This document shows, piece after piece, positions 54,867-62,542 of a stretch of DNA of 64,000 nt. This stretch comes from Autumnicola edwardsiae (lineage in GTDB: Bacteria; Bacteroidota; Bacteroidia; Flavobacteriales; Flavobacteriaceae), in assembly GCF_031846505.1 (NCBI RefSeq), contig NZ_JAVRHP010000002.1, positions 1-64,000 of the forward strand, written 5' to 3'. Below the pieces are notes generated by a model. That model saw nothing but the letters and a program-made list of their open reading frames with translations, did not search any database and was not told the DNA's origin. Positions within the stretch are counted from its first letter, which is position 1. Each line of letters begins with the position of its first letter. Position numbers and translations under genes: made by a program.

Positions 54867-55400
54867 ATGAGGAGATTAGCAGCATATACAATCCCCTTTG
54901 TGGGATTAAAGCTAGGGAAGCACCAGTTTGAGTACGATATTGATAATGAGTTCTTTGATCATTTTGAGTACGATGAATTCAACAGTGTAGATGTAAAGAT
55001 CGACCTGCTGTTTGAAAAGAAAAACACCATGATGGAGCTTACCTTTAAAGCTTCGGGGACGGTAAATGTAAATTGCGACATTACAAACGAACCCTACGAT
55101 CAACCAATAGACAGCAGTCTGTTTCTGGTGATTAAGTTTGGGGATGAGTATAATGATGAAGATGAGGATTTACTTATCATTCCGCATGGAGAGTTTGAGG
55201 TAAACGTACAACAATATATCTATGAGCTTATAGTGTTGTCTCTACCAATTAAGAGGGTGCATCCCGGGGTAGAAGATGGTACTTTAAAATCTGACGTGCT
55301 GGATAAACTGGAAGAACTTAGCATCGACAAAAAAGAAAAAAATAAGGAGGATGAAATAGATCCTCGATGGGATAAACTTAAGAATTTACTAAACGATTAA
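54867..55400 (+). CDS. DUF177 (YceD) family protein
   Basis: 177 residues of the YceD/DUF177 family, acidic and cytoplasmic. Conserved parts: LKLGKHQFEYDIDNEFFDHF, a cysteine-containing central segment (SGTVNVNCDITNEPYDQPI) and the C-terminal EIDPRWDKLKNLLND that matches the DPR(W/L)xxL end of the family. YceD proteins are almost always encoded beside rpmF, as here (13 bases), and have been linked to 23S rRNA or ribosome biogenesis. The longer frame from TTG 54819 overlaps the promoter box, so the ATG at 54867 is used. Confidence 0.9.
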   Translation: MRRLAAYTIPFVGLKLGKHQFEYDIDNEFFDHFEYDEFNSVDVKIDLLFEKKNTMMELTFKASGTVNVNCDITNEPYDQPIDSSLFLVIKFGDEYNDEDEDLLIIPHGEFEVNVQQYIYELIVLSLPIKRVHPGVEDGTLKSDVLDKLEELSIDKKEKNKEDEIDPRWDKLKNLLND

Positions 55401-55413
55401 ATAATAGCAAGCC

Positions 55414-55611
55414 ATGGCACATCCAAAGAGAAAAATCTCTAAAACCAGAAGAGATAAAAGAAGGACACATTATAAGGCCTCGGTACCAAAAATAGCTACC
55501 GATCCTACAACAGGCGAAGCACATTTGTACCATAGAGCACATTGGCACGAAGGTAAATTATATTACCGCGGTCAGGTATTAATTGATAATACAGAAGAAG
55601 TAGAGGCTTAA
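55414..55611 (+). CDS. rpmF: Ribosomal protein L32
   Basis: 65 residues with MAHPKRKISKTRRDKRRTHY, the N-terminus of bacterial L32 (bL32). The usual zinc Cys pairs are absent: the middle has LYHRAHWHEGKLYYRGQ, which is the cysteine-free form. Part of the large ribosomal subunit. Follows DUF177 by 13 bases, and a terminator hairpin comes 26 bases later. Confidence 0.97.
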   Translation: MAHPKRKISKTRRDKRRTHYKASVPKIATDPTTGEAHLYHRAHWHEGKLYYRGQVLIDNTEEVEA

Positions 55612-55637
55612 TGTCTTAGAGCTTCAATAAATTAAGA

Positions 55638-55663
55638 AAACTCTCACGCCGTGGGAGTTTTTT
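55638..55663 (+). terminator. Terminator after rpmF
   Basis: AAACTCTCAC pairs with GTGGGAGTTT (one wobble) around a 3-base loop, followed by a T-run. Confidence 0.9.
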
Positions 55664-55720
55664 GTTTTTAGTTGAATAAGTCCTAAAAAGACCTTAATTT
55701 GCACCACATTTAAAAGAAAA

Positions 55721-55748
55721 ATTAGTACATTCCTGTTAATGGACTAAT
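55721..55748. promoter_or_regulatory. Inverted repeat upstream of fabH
   Basis: ATTAGT-A-CATT and AATG-G-ACTAAT form an 11-base inverted repeat with one mismatch and a 6-base spacer, ending 41 bases before the fabH ATG. It may be an operator for fatty-acid synthesis genes or a leader hairpin. Confidence 0.45.
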
Positions 55749-55789
55749 ATGTGCAGCGGCATGCACACTGGTGTTTTAAAATTGATTCT

Positions 55790-56785
55790 ATGAATAAAAT
55801 CACAGCAGCAATTACAGCTGTGGGTGCATACGTTCCCGACGATGTTTTGACCAACAAAATGTTGGAGGAAATGGTGGATACCAATGATGAGTGGATAACC
55901 TCAAGAACAGGCATAAAGGAGCGCAGAATTTTAAAAGATCCTAATAAGGGAACCTCGTTTCTGGCTATAGAAGCGTCCAAAGACCTACTACAAAAAAGAA
56001 ATCTTGATCCGCAGGAAATAGACCTGGTACTGGTCGCCACGGTAACGCCAGATTTACCTGTTGCGGCAACTAGTGTTCATGTGGCAACACAAATAGGAGC
56101 CACTAATGCTTTTGCTTACGATATACAGGCAGCCTGCTCAGGGTTTTTATATGCAATGTCTACGGGTGCAGCTTATATTGAATCCGGCAGGTACAAAAAG
56201 GTACTTGTGGTAGGGGCAGATAAGATGTCTTCCATAATCGATTATACAGATAGAACAACCTGTATTATTTTTGGAGATGGAGCCGGTGCAGTGCTTATGG
56301 AACCCAATGAAGAAGGTTTTGGGCTACAAGATGAAATTCTTCGTAGCGATTCGATTGGAAGAGATTCTTTAAGAATAGAAGCCGGTGGATCTTTAATGCC
56401 GCCTACAGAAGAAACTGTGGCGAAAAAACTTCATTATGTACGGCAGGATGGTAAAACAGTATTTAAGTTTGCAGTATCTAACATGGCGGCGGTAAGCGAA
56501 CAGATAATGAAACAGAACAACCTCAGCAACGAAGATGTAGACTGGCTAATAGCACACCAGGCCAACAAGAGAATAGTTGGAGCTACTGCCGGCAGGATGA
56601 ATCTGGAAGACGATAAAGTCCTTATGAACATTCAGCGGTATGGAAATACAACTTCGGCAACTTTGCCCTTATTATTGAGTGATTACGAAAAAAAGTTTAA
56701 AAAAGGGGATAACCTTATTTTTGCCTCATTTGGAGGTGGCTTCACCTGGGGTGCTGCTTACCTTAAATGGGCTTATAATTCTTAA
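55790..56785 (+). CDS. fabH: 3-oxoacyl-ACP synthase III
   Basis: Condenses an acyl-CoA starter with malonyl-ACP to begin fatty-acid synthesis (EC 2.3.1.180). 331 residues from the ATG at 55790. Catalytic triad: Cys116 in QAACSGFLYAM, His in LIAHQANKRI and Asn in RYGNTTSATLP. The C-terminal GGGFTWGAAYLKW is also typical. A longer frame from 55751 would add 13 residues without family similarity. Lies upstream of accB and accC, grouping the supply of malonyl-CoA with its first use. Confidence 0.95.
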   Translation: MNKITAAITAVGAYVPDDVLTNKMLEEMVDTNDEWITSRTGIKERRILKDPNKGTSFLAIEASKDLLQKRNLDPQEIDLVLVATVTPDLPVAATSVHVATQIGATNAFAYDIQAACSGFLYAMSTGAAYIESGRYKKVLVVGADKMSSIIDYTDRTTCIIFGDGAGAVLMEPNEEGFGLQDEILRSDSIGRDSLRIEAGGSLMPPTEETVAKKLHYVRQDGKTVFKFAVSNMAAVSEQIMKQNNLSNEDVDWLIAHQANKRIVGATAGRMNLEDDKVLMNIQRYGNTTSATLPLLLSDYEKKFKKGDNLIFASFGGGFTWGAAYLKWAYNS

Positions 56786-56806
56786 AAAAACCAACACTTT
56801 AATATT

Positions 56807-57316
56807 ATGGATTTAAAAGAAATTCAGAATCTGATAAAGTTTGTAGCCAAGTCTGGTGCCAGTGAGGTAAAACTGGAAACGGGAGATGTAAAAATCACTA
56901 TCAAAACCGGCTCAGATGATAAAGAAACTATAGTGCAACATGTACCTATGGCGGGACAGATGCCGCAGCAAATGCCGGTACAGCAACAGGCTCCTTCGCC
57001 TGCACCCGAACCTGCACAGCAGTCTGGTTCATCTTCTTCAGATAAAAAAGAATCAGCGTCAGAAGACAATTCAAACTACATTACGGTTAAATCACCAATT
57101 ATCGGGACCTTCTATAGAAAACCTTCACCAGACAAATCTGTTTTTGTTGAGGTAGGAGATAGTATTAAAGAAGGGGATGTGCTTTGTGTGATTGAAGCAA
57201 TGAAGCTTTTCAACGAAATTGAAAGCGAAGTATCCGGTAAAATTGTAAAAGTACTGGTAGACGATTCCTCTCCTGTAGAGTTCGACCAGCCATTATTTTT
57301 AGTAGATCCTTCATAA
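56807..57316 (+). CDS. accB: Biotin carboxyl carrier protein of acetyl-CoA carboxylase
   Basis: 169 residues. N-terminal segment (to about 45), a flexible Gln/Pro/Ser-rich linker (about 47-90), and a biotinyl domain with the biotin-bearing Lys133 in CVIEAMKLFNEIES. The IIGTFYRKPSPDK segment with the thumb-like region is present. Carries CO2 between AccC and the carboxyltransferase. Starts 21 bases after fabH and precedes accC by 54 bases. Confidence 0.96.
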   Translation: MDLKEIQNLIKFVAKSGASEVKLETGDVKITIKTGSDDKETIVQHVPMAGQMPQQMPVQQQAPSPAPEPAQQSGSSSSDKKESASEDNSNYITVKSPIIGTFYRKPSPDKSVFVEVGDSIKEGDVLCVIEAMKLFNEIESEVSGKIVKVLVDDSSPVEFDQPLFLVDPS

Positions 57317-57331
57317 TTACTGCCCATTTAT

Positions 57332-57352
57332 CTGAAGAAAAATCTTCTTCAG
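57332..57352 (+). other. Small hairpin between accB and accC
   Basis: CTGAAGAA and TTCTTCAG are exact reverse complements around a 5-base loop, 18 bases before the accC ATG. It could affect accC translation or mRNA processing, but may be chance. Confidence 0.35.
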
Positions 57353-57370
57353 AAGAAAAAAACAATAGGT

Positions 57371-58723
57371 ATGTTTAAAAAAATATTGATTGCCAATAGA
57401 GGAGAAATTGCCCTGCGAATTATCCGTACGTGCAAAGAAATGGGGATAAAGACCGTGGCCGTGTATTCTACTGCCGATGCCGAAAGTCTCCATGTAAGGT
57501 TTGCAGATGAAGCCGTATGTATTGGCCCTCCCCCAAGTAATTTATCTTATTTAAAGATTTCAAATATTATTGCCGCTGCAGAGATAACCAATGCAGACGC
57601 AATCCATCCAGGTTATGGATTTTTATCCGAAAACGCCAAATTCTCTAAGATTTGCGAGGAGCATGAGATCAAGTTCATTGGTGCTTCGGCAGAAATGATT
57701 TCGAAAATGGGGGACAAGGCTACCGCAAAAGCTACTATGAAAGCTGCTGGCGTGCCCTGTATTCCAGGTTCTGAGGGAATTATAAAAGACTTTAAGGAGT
57801 GTAAAAAACTTGCTCAGGAAACCGGTTATCCCGTGATGCTAAAAGCAACTGCCGGTGGAGGTGGTAAAGGAATGCGTGCGGTCTGGAAACCCGAAGATCT
57901 TGAGGCAGCCTGGGAATCTGCCCGTAAAGAGGCCGATGCCTCTTTTGGAAATGACGGGATGTACATGGAAAAACTCATTGAAGAGCCGCGACATATCGAA
58001 ATTCAGGTTGTTGGAGATAGCAGCGGGAAAGCCTGTCACCTTTCCGAAAGGGATTGTTCTGTACAGAGACGACATCAAAAGCTCACAGAGGAAACTCCTT
58101 CGCCATTCATGACAGATAAGCTCAGAAAAAAAATGGGCGAAGCAGCTGTAAAAGCAGCCGAATATATTAAGTACGAAGGCGCGGGCACAGTAGAATTTCT
58201 GGTGGATAAACACCGTAATTTCTACTTTATGGAAATGAACACGCGTATCCAGGTGGAGCATCCAATTACAGAGCAGGTGATCGATTACGACCTTATTCGT
58301 GAGCAAATCCTGGTAGCTTCCGGCGTGCCAATTTCAGGCAAAAATTATTTCCCGCAGTTGCATTCCATAGAATGCAGGATTAACGCAGAAGACCCCTATC
58401 ACGGCTTCCGTCCGTCTCCGGGAAAAATCACCAATATGCATGCGCCCGGTGGCCATGGCGTAAGGATAGATACCCACGTTTACAGTGGCTATATCATTCC
58501 GCCAAACTACGATTCCATGATCGCCAAGCTTATTACCACTGCCCAAACCCGGGAAGAGGCTATAAATAAAATGAAACGCGCTCTGGACGAGTTTGTGATA
58601 GAAGGAGTGAAAACTACTATTCCTTTTCACAGGCAACTCATGGACGAGCCAGATTATATAGAAGGAAATTATACTACGAAGTTCATGGAGTCTTTTAAGA
58701 TGAAACCCATAGAAGAAGAGTAG
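57371..58723 (+). CDS. accC: Biotin carboxylase subunit of acetyl-CoA carboxylase
   Basis: ATP-dependent carboxylation of biotin on AccB (EC 6.3.4.14). 450 residues, the usual length of a stand-alone AccC. It begins KKILIANRGEIALRIIRTC, has the ATP-grasp glycine loop KATAGGGGKGMR, the SERDCSVQRRHQKLTEETPS segment, EMNTRIQVEHPITE with catalytic residues, and GFRPSPGKIT in the C-terminal domain. Followed after about 20 bases by a strong terminator. Confidence 0.97.
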   Translation: MFKKILIANRGEIALRIIRTCKEMGIKTVAVYSTADAESLHVRFADEAVCIGPPPSNLSYLKISNIIAAAEITNADAIHPGYGFLSENAKFSKICEEHEIKFIGASAEMISKMGDKATAKATMKAAGVPCIPGSEGIIKDFKECKKLAQETGYPVMLKATAGGGGKGMRAVWKPEDLEAAWESARKEADASFGNDGMYMEKLIEEPRHIEIQVVGDSSGKACHLSERDCSVQRRHQKLTEETPSPFMTDKLRKKMGEAAVKAAEYIKYEGAGTVEFLVDKHRNFYFMEMNTRIQVEHPITEQVIDYDLIREQILVASGVPISGKNYFPQLHSIECRINAEDPYHGFRPSPGKITNMHAPGGHGVRIDTHVYSGYIIPPNYDSMIAKLITTAQTREEAINKMKRALDEFVIEGVKTTIPFHRQLMDEPDYIEGNYTTKFMESFKMKPIEEE

Positions 58724-58742
58724 GAAATCACAATTATCAACA

Positions 58743-58772
58743 AAACCCGGAATTTTTTTCCGGGTTTATTGT
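58743..58772 (+). terminator. Terminator after accC
   Basis: AAACCCGGAA pairs with TTCCGGGTTT around a 5-base T loop, 20 bases after the accC stop. Confidence 0.85.
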
Positions 58773-58776
58773 TTTT

Positions 58777-58872
58777 GGGCGTTACCCCGTGAAAAACGGG
58801 GTCGGGCTATCCGTTTTTAGTCCCGCTCCACAAAAAAGTGTAGCGGGAGCTAACCACTCCTATCCCTAACGC
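58777..58872. repeat. REP-like palindromic element
   Basis: The element runs from GGGCGTTA to CCCTAACGC, which are roughly inverted ends. Inside are hairpin ACCCCGT/ACGGGGT (58784-58802), the GTCGGGCTATCCG core, and hairpin CCCGCTCCAC/GTGTAGCGGG (58822-58848). Elements with these ends and core are, to my knowledge, widely dispersed in Bacteroidota intergenic regions. Confidence 0.7.
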
Positions 58873-58974
58873 AACCACGCCGCCCTATCGGGCACCCCTC
58901 CTTAAAAAGGAGTGGAACATTAAGTTAATGAAACCATGCTGGAAGTAAAGAAAATAACTCATGTTCAGCACGAA

Positions 58975-59350
58975 AGCTGATGAAGACGGAAGGCTAAAAG
59001 GCTCTGTTTATCTTCAGTGGTCTATAATTGTCATTTTTTAGCCTTGTCTTAAGGAGAAAATGAGAGAAGAAAAAAATTTCGTCCCTCGTCCCTCTCACTT
59101 CGTACTTAAAAAAGGTTAATTTTTGCCGTTTTCCCTATGCTATTCAAATTTATAAAAGCTCCTTCCCTTTTTTTAAGGGAAGGTGGCTTCATCAGCATGG
59201 AGCTGATGAAGACGGAAGGGTAAAAACGAACTCTGCGTATCTTCGGTGGTCTATAATTGCCTTTTTTCAGCCTTATCTTAAGGAGAAAATGAGAAGAGAA
59301 AAATTCGTCCCTCGTCCCTCGTACCTCTCTTTTCATACTTCAAAAAAGGT
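58975..59350. repeat. Pair of long direct repeats in the accC-mtgA gap
   Basis: A unit of about 145 bases occurs at about 58975-59117 and again at 59201-59350. Shared landmarks in order are AGCTGATGAAGACGGAAGG, TGGTCTATAATTG, CTTAAGGAGAAAATGAGA, TTCGTCCCTCGTCCCTC and AAAAAAGGT. The second copy is preceded by two perfect hairpins, CCTTCCCTT/AAGGGAAGG (59161-59183) and CTTCATCAGC/GCTGATGAAG (59187-59211). No gene is seen in the whole 743-base gap. Confidence 0.75.
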
Positions 59351-59466
59351 CTATAATTGCCAATTTTCGGTATATTGTCCTTAAGTTCTCTTAATTCAAC
59401 TTAGAAAGTTTTGTAATTTCATTCCACAACAAAGCGCGATCTGCCTTTTTCTAAAGCACACTTTAA

Positions 59467-60138
59467 ATGATAAAAAAAATCTTCAGATTTATTCTGAAAC
59501 TCATCGGAATACTATTCCTGTTTTCCATATTTATGGTAATTCTCTATAAGTGGGTGCCCGTCCCATTTACGCCATTAATGGCAATCAGGTATTTCGAAAA
59601 TCCGCAGGAGGATATTCGTCATGATTGGGTAGAAATGGAAGAAATTTCCCAAAATTTGCAACTGGCGGTGATTGCAAGTGAAGACCAGAATTTCCCAACT
59701 CATAATGGATTTGACATGGAAGCTATAGAAAAGGCTATAGAAAATAATAAAAAGGGAAAGCGGGTGCGCGGGGCAAGCACCATATCTCAGCAAACGGCCA
59801 AAAATGTATTTTTATGGCCGCAGCGTAGCTGGTTACGTAAAGGTTTTGAAGTGTATTTCACTTTTTTAATCGAAATTTTCTGGAGTAAAGAGCGTATTCT
59901 GGAGGTTTATTTGAATAGTATAGAAATGGGAAAAAGCATTTACGGAGCCGAGGCTGCCGCACAGGCATGGTTCAATAAATCTGCTACTGGATTATCTCAA
60001 TACGAAGCAGCGGCCATTGCTGCCATCCTCCCTAACCCAAGGCAATATTCAGCCAATCCTGCCAGCAATTATATTCAGCAACGTAAAAGCTGGATTGTAA
60101 GGCAAATGAACAATTTGGGGAGATTAAATCTTGAGTGA
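59467..60138 (+). CDS. mtgA: Monofunctional peptidoglycan glycosyltransferase
   Basis: Polymerises lipid II into glycan strands at the inner membrane (GT51, no transpeptidase domain). 223 residues with one N-terminal transmembrane helix (about 11-27). The catalytic Glu72 is in IASEDQNFPTHNGFD, followed by GASTISQQTAKNVFLWPQRS, the second Glu in KERILEVYLNSIEMG, and IYGAEAAAQAWF. All GT51 motifs are present. Stands alone after the repeat-rich gap and is followed by a long palindrome. Confidence 0.95.
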   Translation: MIKKIFRFILKLIGILFLFSIFMVILYKWVPVPFTPLMAIRYFENPQEDIRHDWVEMEEISQNLQLAVIASEDQNFPTHNGFDMEAIEKAIENNKKGKRVRGASTISQQTAKNVFLWPQRSWLRKGFEVYFTFLIEIFWSKERILEVYLNSIEMGKSIYGAEAAAQAWFNKSATGLSQYEAAAIAAILPNPRQYSANPASNYIQQRKSWIVRQMNNLGRLNLE

Positions 60139-60221
60139 GATTATCTAAGATTTGTAAACCTCATAGGCGAGGTCTGGTTTCCTCCGGAAAATATTAGATT
60201 TGGTAAGGTGTTGGATTTTTC

Positions 60222-60254
60222 AAACGTGACAGGTTTTTAAAACCTGTCACGTTT
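60222..60254. repeat. Perfect 33-base palindrome (possible terminator)
   Basis: Two 16-base arms (AAACGTGACAGGTTTT and its exact reverse complement) flank a single T. Related palindromes occur at 60771-60785 and 62491-62522. It lies between mtgA and the next gene and, with its A/T ends, could terminate in both directions. Confidence 0.7.
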
Positions 60255-60286
60255 AAATCACCTTCTTAATTATAAGAAACACATAA

Positions 60287-60739
60287 ATGAATAAAATAAA
60301 ACAGCAATTATTTGAAGCTTGCGGGAACTACGTTCAGGAAAGGATTAACAGTATTTCTTCTGCAATGAAAGATCTGGAAAGTGATCTTGAAAATGAATCC
60401 AAGAGCAGCGCAGGAGATAAGTACGAAACCGGCAGGGAAATGATTAATATCGAGTGGAATAAACTTTCTAATCAATTACAGCAATTTAAGATGCTTAGAG
60501 AAACCCTGGAAAAGGCAAAGAAGAGGCAGAGTTCAGGACAAATTCAGTTGGGAAGCCTTATAAGAACCAACATGGCAAATTATATAGTGGCTATTCCCGC
60601 GGGACAAATAGATATTAACGATGAGAAATATTTCGCGATTGGCGCTAATTCGCCAATAGCACAAATTCTTCAGGATAAAAAGGCAGGAGAGGATTTTAGC
60701 TTTAACGGGAAAACAAACCAGATTGTTTCTGTGGAATAA
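60287..60739 (+). CDS. GreA/GreB C-terminal-like protein
   Basis: 150 residues, cytoplasmic. Residues 1-85 are mostly helical with heptad-like charge (YVQERINSISSAMKDLESDL, LSNQLQQFKMLRETLEKAKK) and resemble a coiled coil. The last 65 residues (IQLGSLIRTNMANYIVAIPA, then IGANSPIAQILQDKKAGEDF) look like the FKBP-like C-terminal domain of GreA/GreB factors, including the SPIAQ(I/L)L motif. That order, a coiled coil then the Gre C-domain, suggests an RNA-polymerase-binding protein, but acidic residues at a coiled-coil tip cannot be identified with certainty. Homologues are sometimes labelled 3-oxoacyl-ACP synthase, which nothing in the sequence supports. Confidence 0.7.
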   Translation: MNKIKQQLFEACGNYVQERINSISSAMKDLESDLENESKSSAGDKYETGREMINIEWNKLSNQLQQFKMLRETLEKAKKRQSSGQIQLGSLIRTNMANYIVAIPAGQIDINDEKYFAIGANSPIAQILQDKKAGEDFSFNGKTNQIVSVE

Positions 60740-60803
60740 TTTTTTTTTAAAACTATCGATTGTTAGGATAAAACCTGTGAGGTTTAAAATTTTCAACTAT
60801 AAC

Positions 60804-61769
60804 TTAGCAACGGGATGCTATAAGCTTCTTCGAAATTTTAAGCCCCACGATTCTTCCAGGTTTTAATGCTGAAGAATGCATAAAGAATATATGTTGCCCG
60901 TTTAGATCGGCTTCGATGAGCCAGTTATTACCATGAAAATGGGCATTTTTTACCTTTGCCTTTATTTCAGATTTTGAGCTGAATTTGATTTCTTCAGGAT
61001 ATAAAATGATCTTTTTTCTGCTCTTTTCTGAAGGTTTTATACTCTTCAGCAAAACTTCATTTACATCTCCAAAAAGAGAGGCTACATAAACATTCGGCGG
61101 ATTTTCATATAATTCCTGCGGACTCGCTTCCGCATAAATCTTCTGATTTTTAAGAACAATAGTTTTATCAGCAAAAGAAAGTGCATCGGTACTGTCGTGT
61201 GTGGCTACAATACAGCTGATATTTTCCTTTTTCAGGTAATCGAATAACTTGCGCCGCAAATTATTCTTCCTGAACTGATCGATATGGCTAAAAGGTTCGT
61301 CCAGTAAAATAAGTTCCGGCTTCTTTGCTAAAGCACGTGCCAGCGCTACTCTTTGCTGTTGCCCCCCGCTAAGATTTTTTGCTTTTATATCCTTTAATTC
61401 GGTCATTTCCACGACTTCCAAAAGTTCATTAATTCTCCGTTTCTTTTTTACCGGGTACATGTTGCTGAGATATTTCCCAACATTTTCGGCAACTGTTAGT
61501 GGGGGCATCAGGTCAAAATCCTGGGCAAGGTACTTCATAAATGCATGGCCGGGCACTAAATTAAAGGCAGGTCCGAAAATTTGCTCCCCGTCCCAAAGGA
61601 TTTCTCCCTGCACATCATAAAGGCCGTAAATTATTTGTAACAGCGTACTTTTTCCACATCCGCTTTCACCAATCACCGAAACATTTTCTCCCTGCTTAAC
61701 TTCAAAATTTATATTATTTAGTACCGGTTCTTCGGCGTATCCAAAGGTTACATTCTTAAGTTTTAGCAT
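60804..61769 (-). CDS. ABC transporter ATP-binding protein (Fe3+/polyamine type)
   Basis: 321 residues. Walker A GESGCGKST, Q-loop region KYLAQDFDLMPPLTVAENVG, signature LSGGQQQRVALARALA, Walker B LILLDEPFSHID and switch His in VATHDS. A C-terminal extension of about 100 residues (from about 225) looks like the TOBE-type domain of FbpC/PotA-like ATPases. No permease or binding protein is encoded next to it, so its partner and substrate are unknown. Divergent from the HAD gene. Confidence 0.88.
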   Translation of the reverse strand: MLKLKNVTFGYAEEPVLNNINFEVKQGENVSVIGESGCGKSTLLQIIYGLYDVQGEILWDGEQIFGPAFNLVPGHAFMKYLAQDFDLMPPLTVAENVGKYLSNMYPVKKKRRINELLEVVEMTELKDIKAKNLSGGQQQRVALARALAKKPELILLDEPFSHIDQFRKNNLRRKLFDYLKKENISCIVATHDSTDALSFADKTIVLKNQKIYAEASPQELYENPPNVYVASLFGDVNEVLLKSIKPSEKSRKKIILYPEEIKFSSKSEIKAKVKNAHFHGNNWLIEADLNGQHIFFMHSSALKPGRIVGLKISKKLIASRC

Positions 61770-61869
61770 AACAGATTAAACTCTTGTTTAGAAAATGATA
61801 AAGTTAAGGTCAGGAAGACGAATCTTAGTATCTTTCTCTGGATAAAGCTAATCAACTTTTATCAGAAAG

Positions 61870-62469
61870 ATGCAGGAAATTATAGTTTACGACCTTAACC
61901 AGACCTTATACAAAAAATCATCAAAAGATGAATTCTTCAAATTTATTTGCTATAAAAAGGGTTATAAGCTGGTGCACCTTTTTCAGATTGGCCTGCTCAT
62001 GGTTATTGGAAAGCTGCGGATTATGAGTAAGACTTATTTTAAGGAGAATTTTTACGATTACCTTAATAAAATTCCGCCGGAACAGGTCAGGAAATATGCA
62101 GAACAATTCTGGAATGTAGAATTTCCTGAACATTTTAGGGAGGATATGGTAGCCGATATTATTGAAAAAGACAAGGCCGGGATAAAGGTTTATCTCGTTA
62201 CCGGCGGCTTTGAAGTTTATACCAAATATCTCGAAAAGCTTTTGCCCTTAAAAGTTGTTGGAACTGTAACAAAATATGAAAATGAAGATTATAAAATAAT
62301 AGGAAAGACCTGCAATGATGAAGAAAAATTAAGGCGACTTGATGCGGAAATAAACGGAGATTATAAGATTTTGGAAGCTTATTCAGATGATGACGAAGAA
62401 ATTTTATACAAAGCTGAAAAAGGTTATTTGCTTAAAGATGGGGAATTGAAATCGGTGCAAGACAGTTAA
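61870..62469 (+). CDS. HAD-superfamily (SerB-like) hydrolase with altered motif I
   Basis: 199 residues with a HAD-IB layout. Motif I is VYDLNQTLY (nucleophile Asp8), but the second Asp of DxDxT is Asn10. Motif II is VTGG (Thr), motif III Lys is in CNDEEKLRRL, and motif IV is YSDDDEE. A helical cap (about 20-85, FFKFICYKKGYKLVHLFQIG) lies between I and II. In most HAD phosphatases the second Asp is the general acid/base, so activity may be reduced or changed, or the protein could form a lasting phospho-state. The substrate is unknown. The motif is clear in the sequence; the functional effect is inference. Confidence 0.8.
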   Translation: MQEIIVYDLNQTLYKKSSKDEFFKFICYKKGYKLVHLFQIGLLMVIGKLRIMSKTYFKENFYDYLNKIPPEQVRKYAEQFWNVEFPEHFREDMVADIIEKDKAGIKVYLVTGGFEVYTKYLEKLLPLKVVGTVTKYENEDYKIIGKTCNDEEKLRRLDAEINGDYKILEAYSDDDEEILYKAEKGYLLKDGELKSVQDS

Positions 62470-62490
62470 AAATAAGAGTTTTATAATGAA

Positions 62491-62522
62491 AAACCTCACA
62501 GGTTTTTAAAACTGTGAGGTTT
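62491..62522. terminator. Palindrome/terminator between HAD and peptidase genes
   Basis: AAACCTCACAG pairs with CTGTGAGGTTT around TTTTTAAAA-like sequence. It belongs to the same palindrome family as 60222-60254 and lies between convergent genes. Confidence 0.65.
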
Positions 62523-62542
62523 GGACTTAAATTAAAAATAAT

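Noticed and set aside
55721..55748. FapR operator
   Set aside because: The half-site is similar, but spacer and symmetry differ, and FapR is a Firmicutes regulator; kept only as an unknown inverted repeat.
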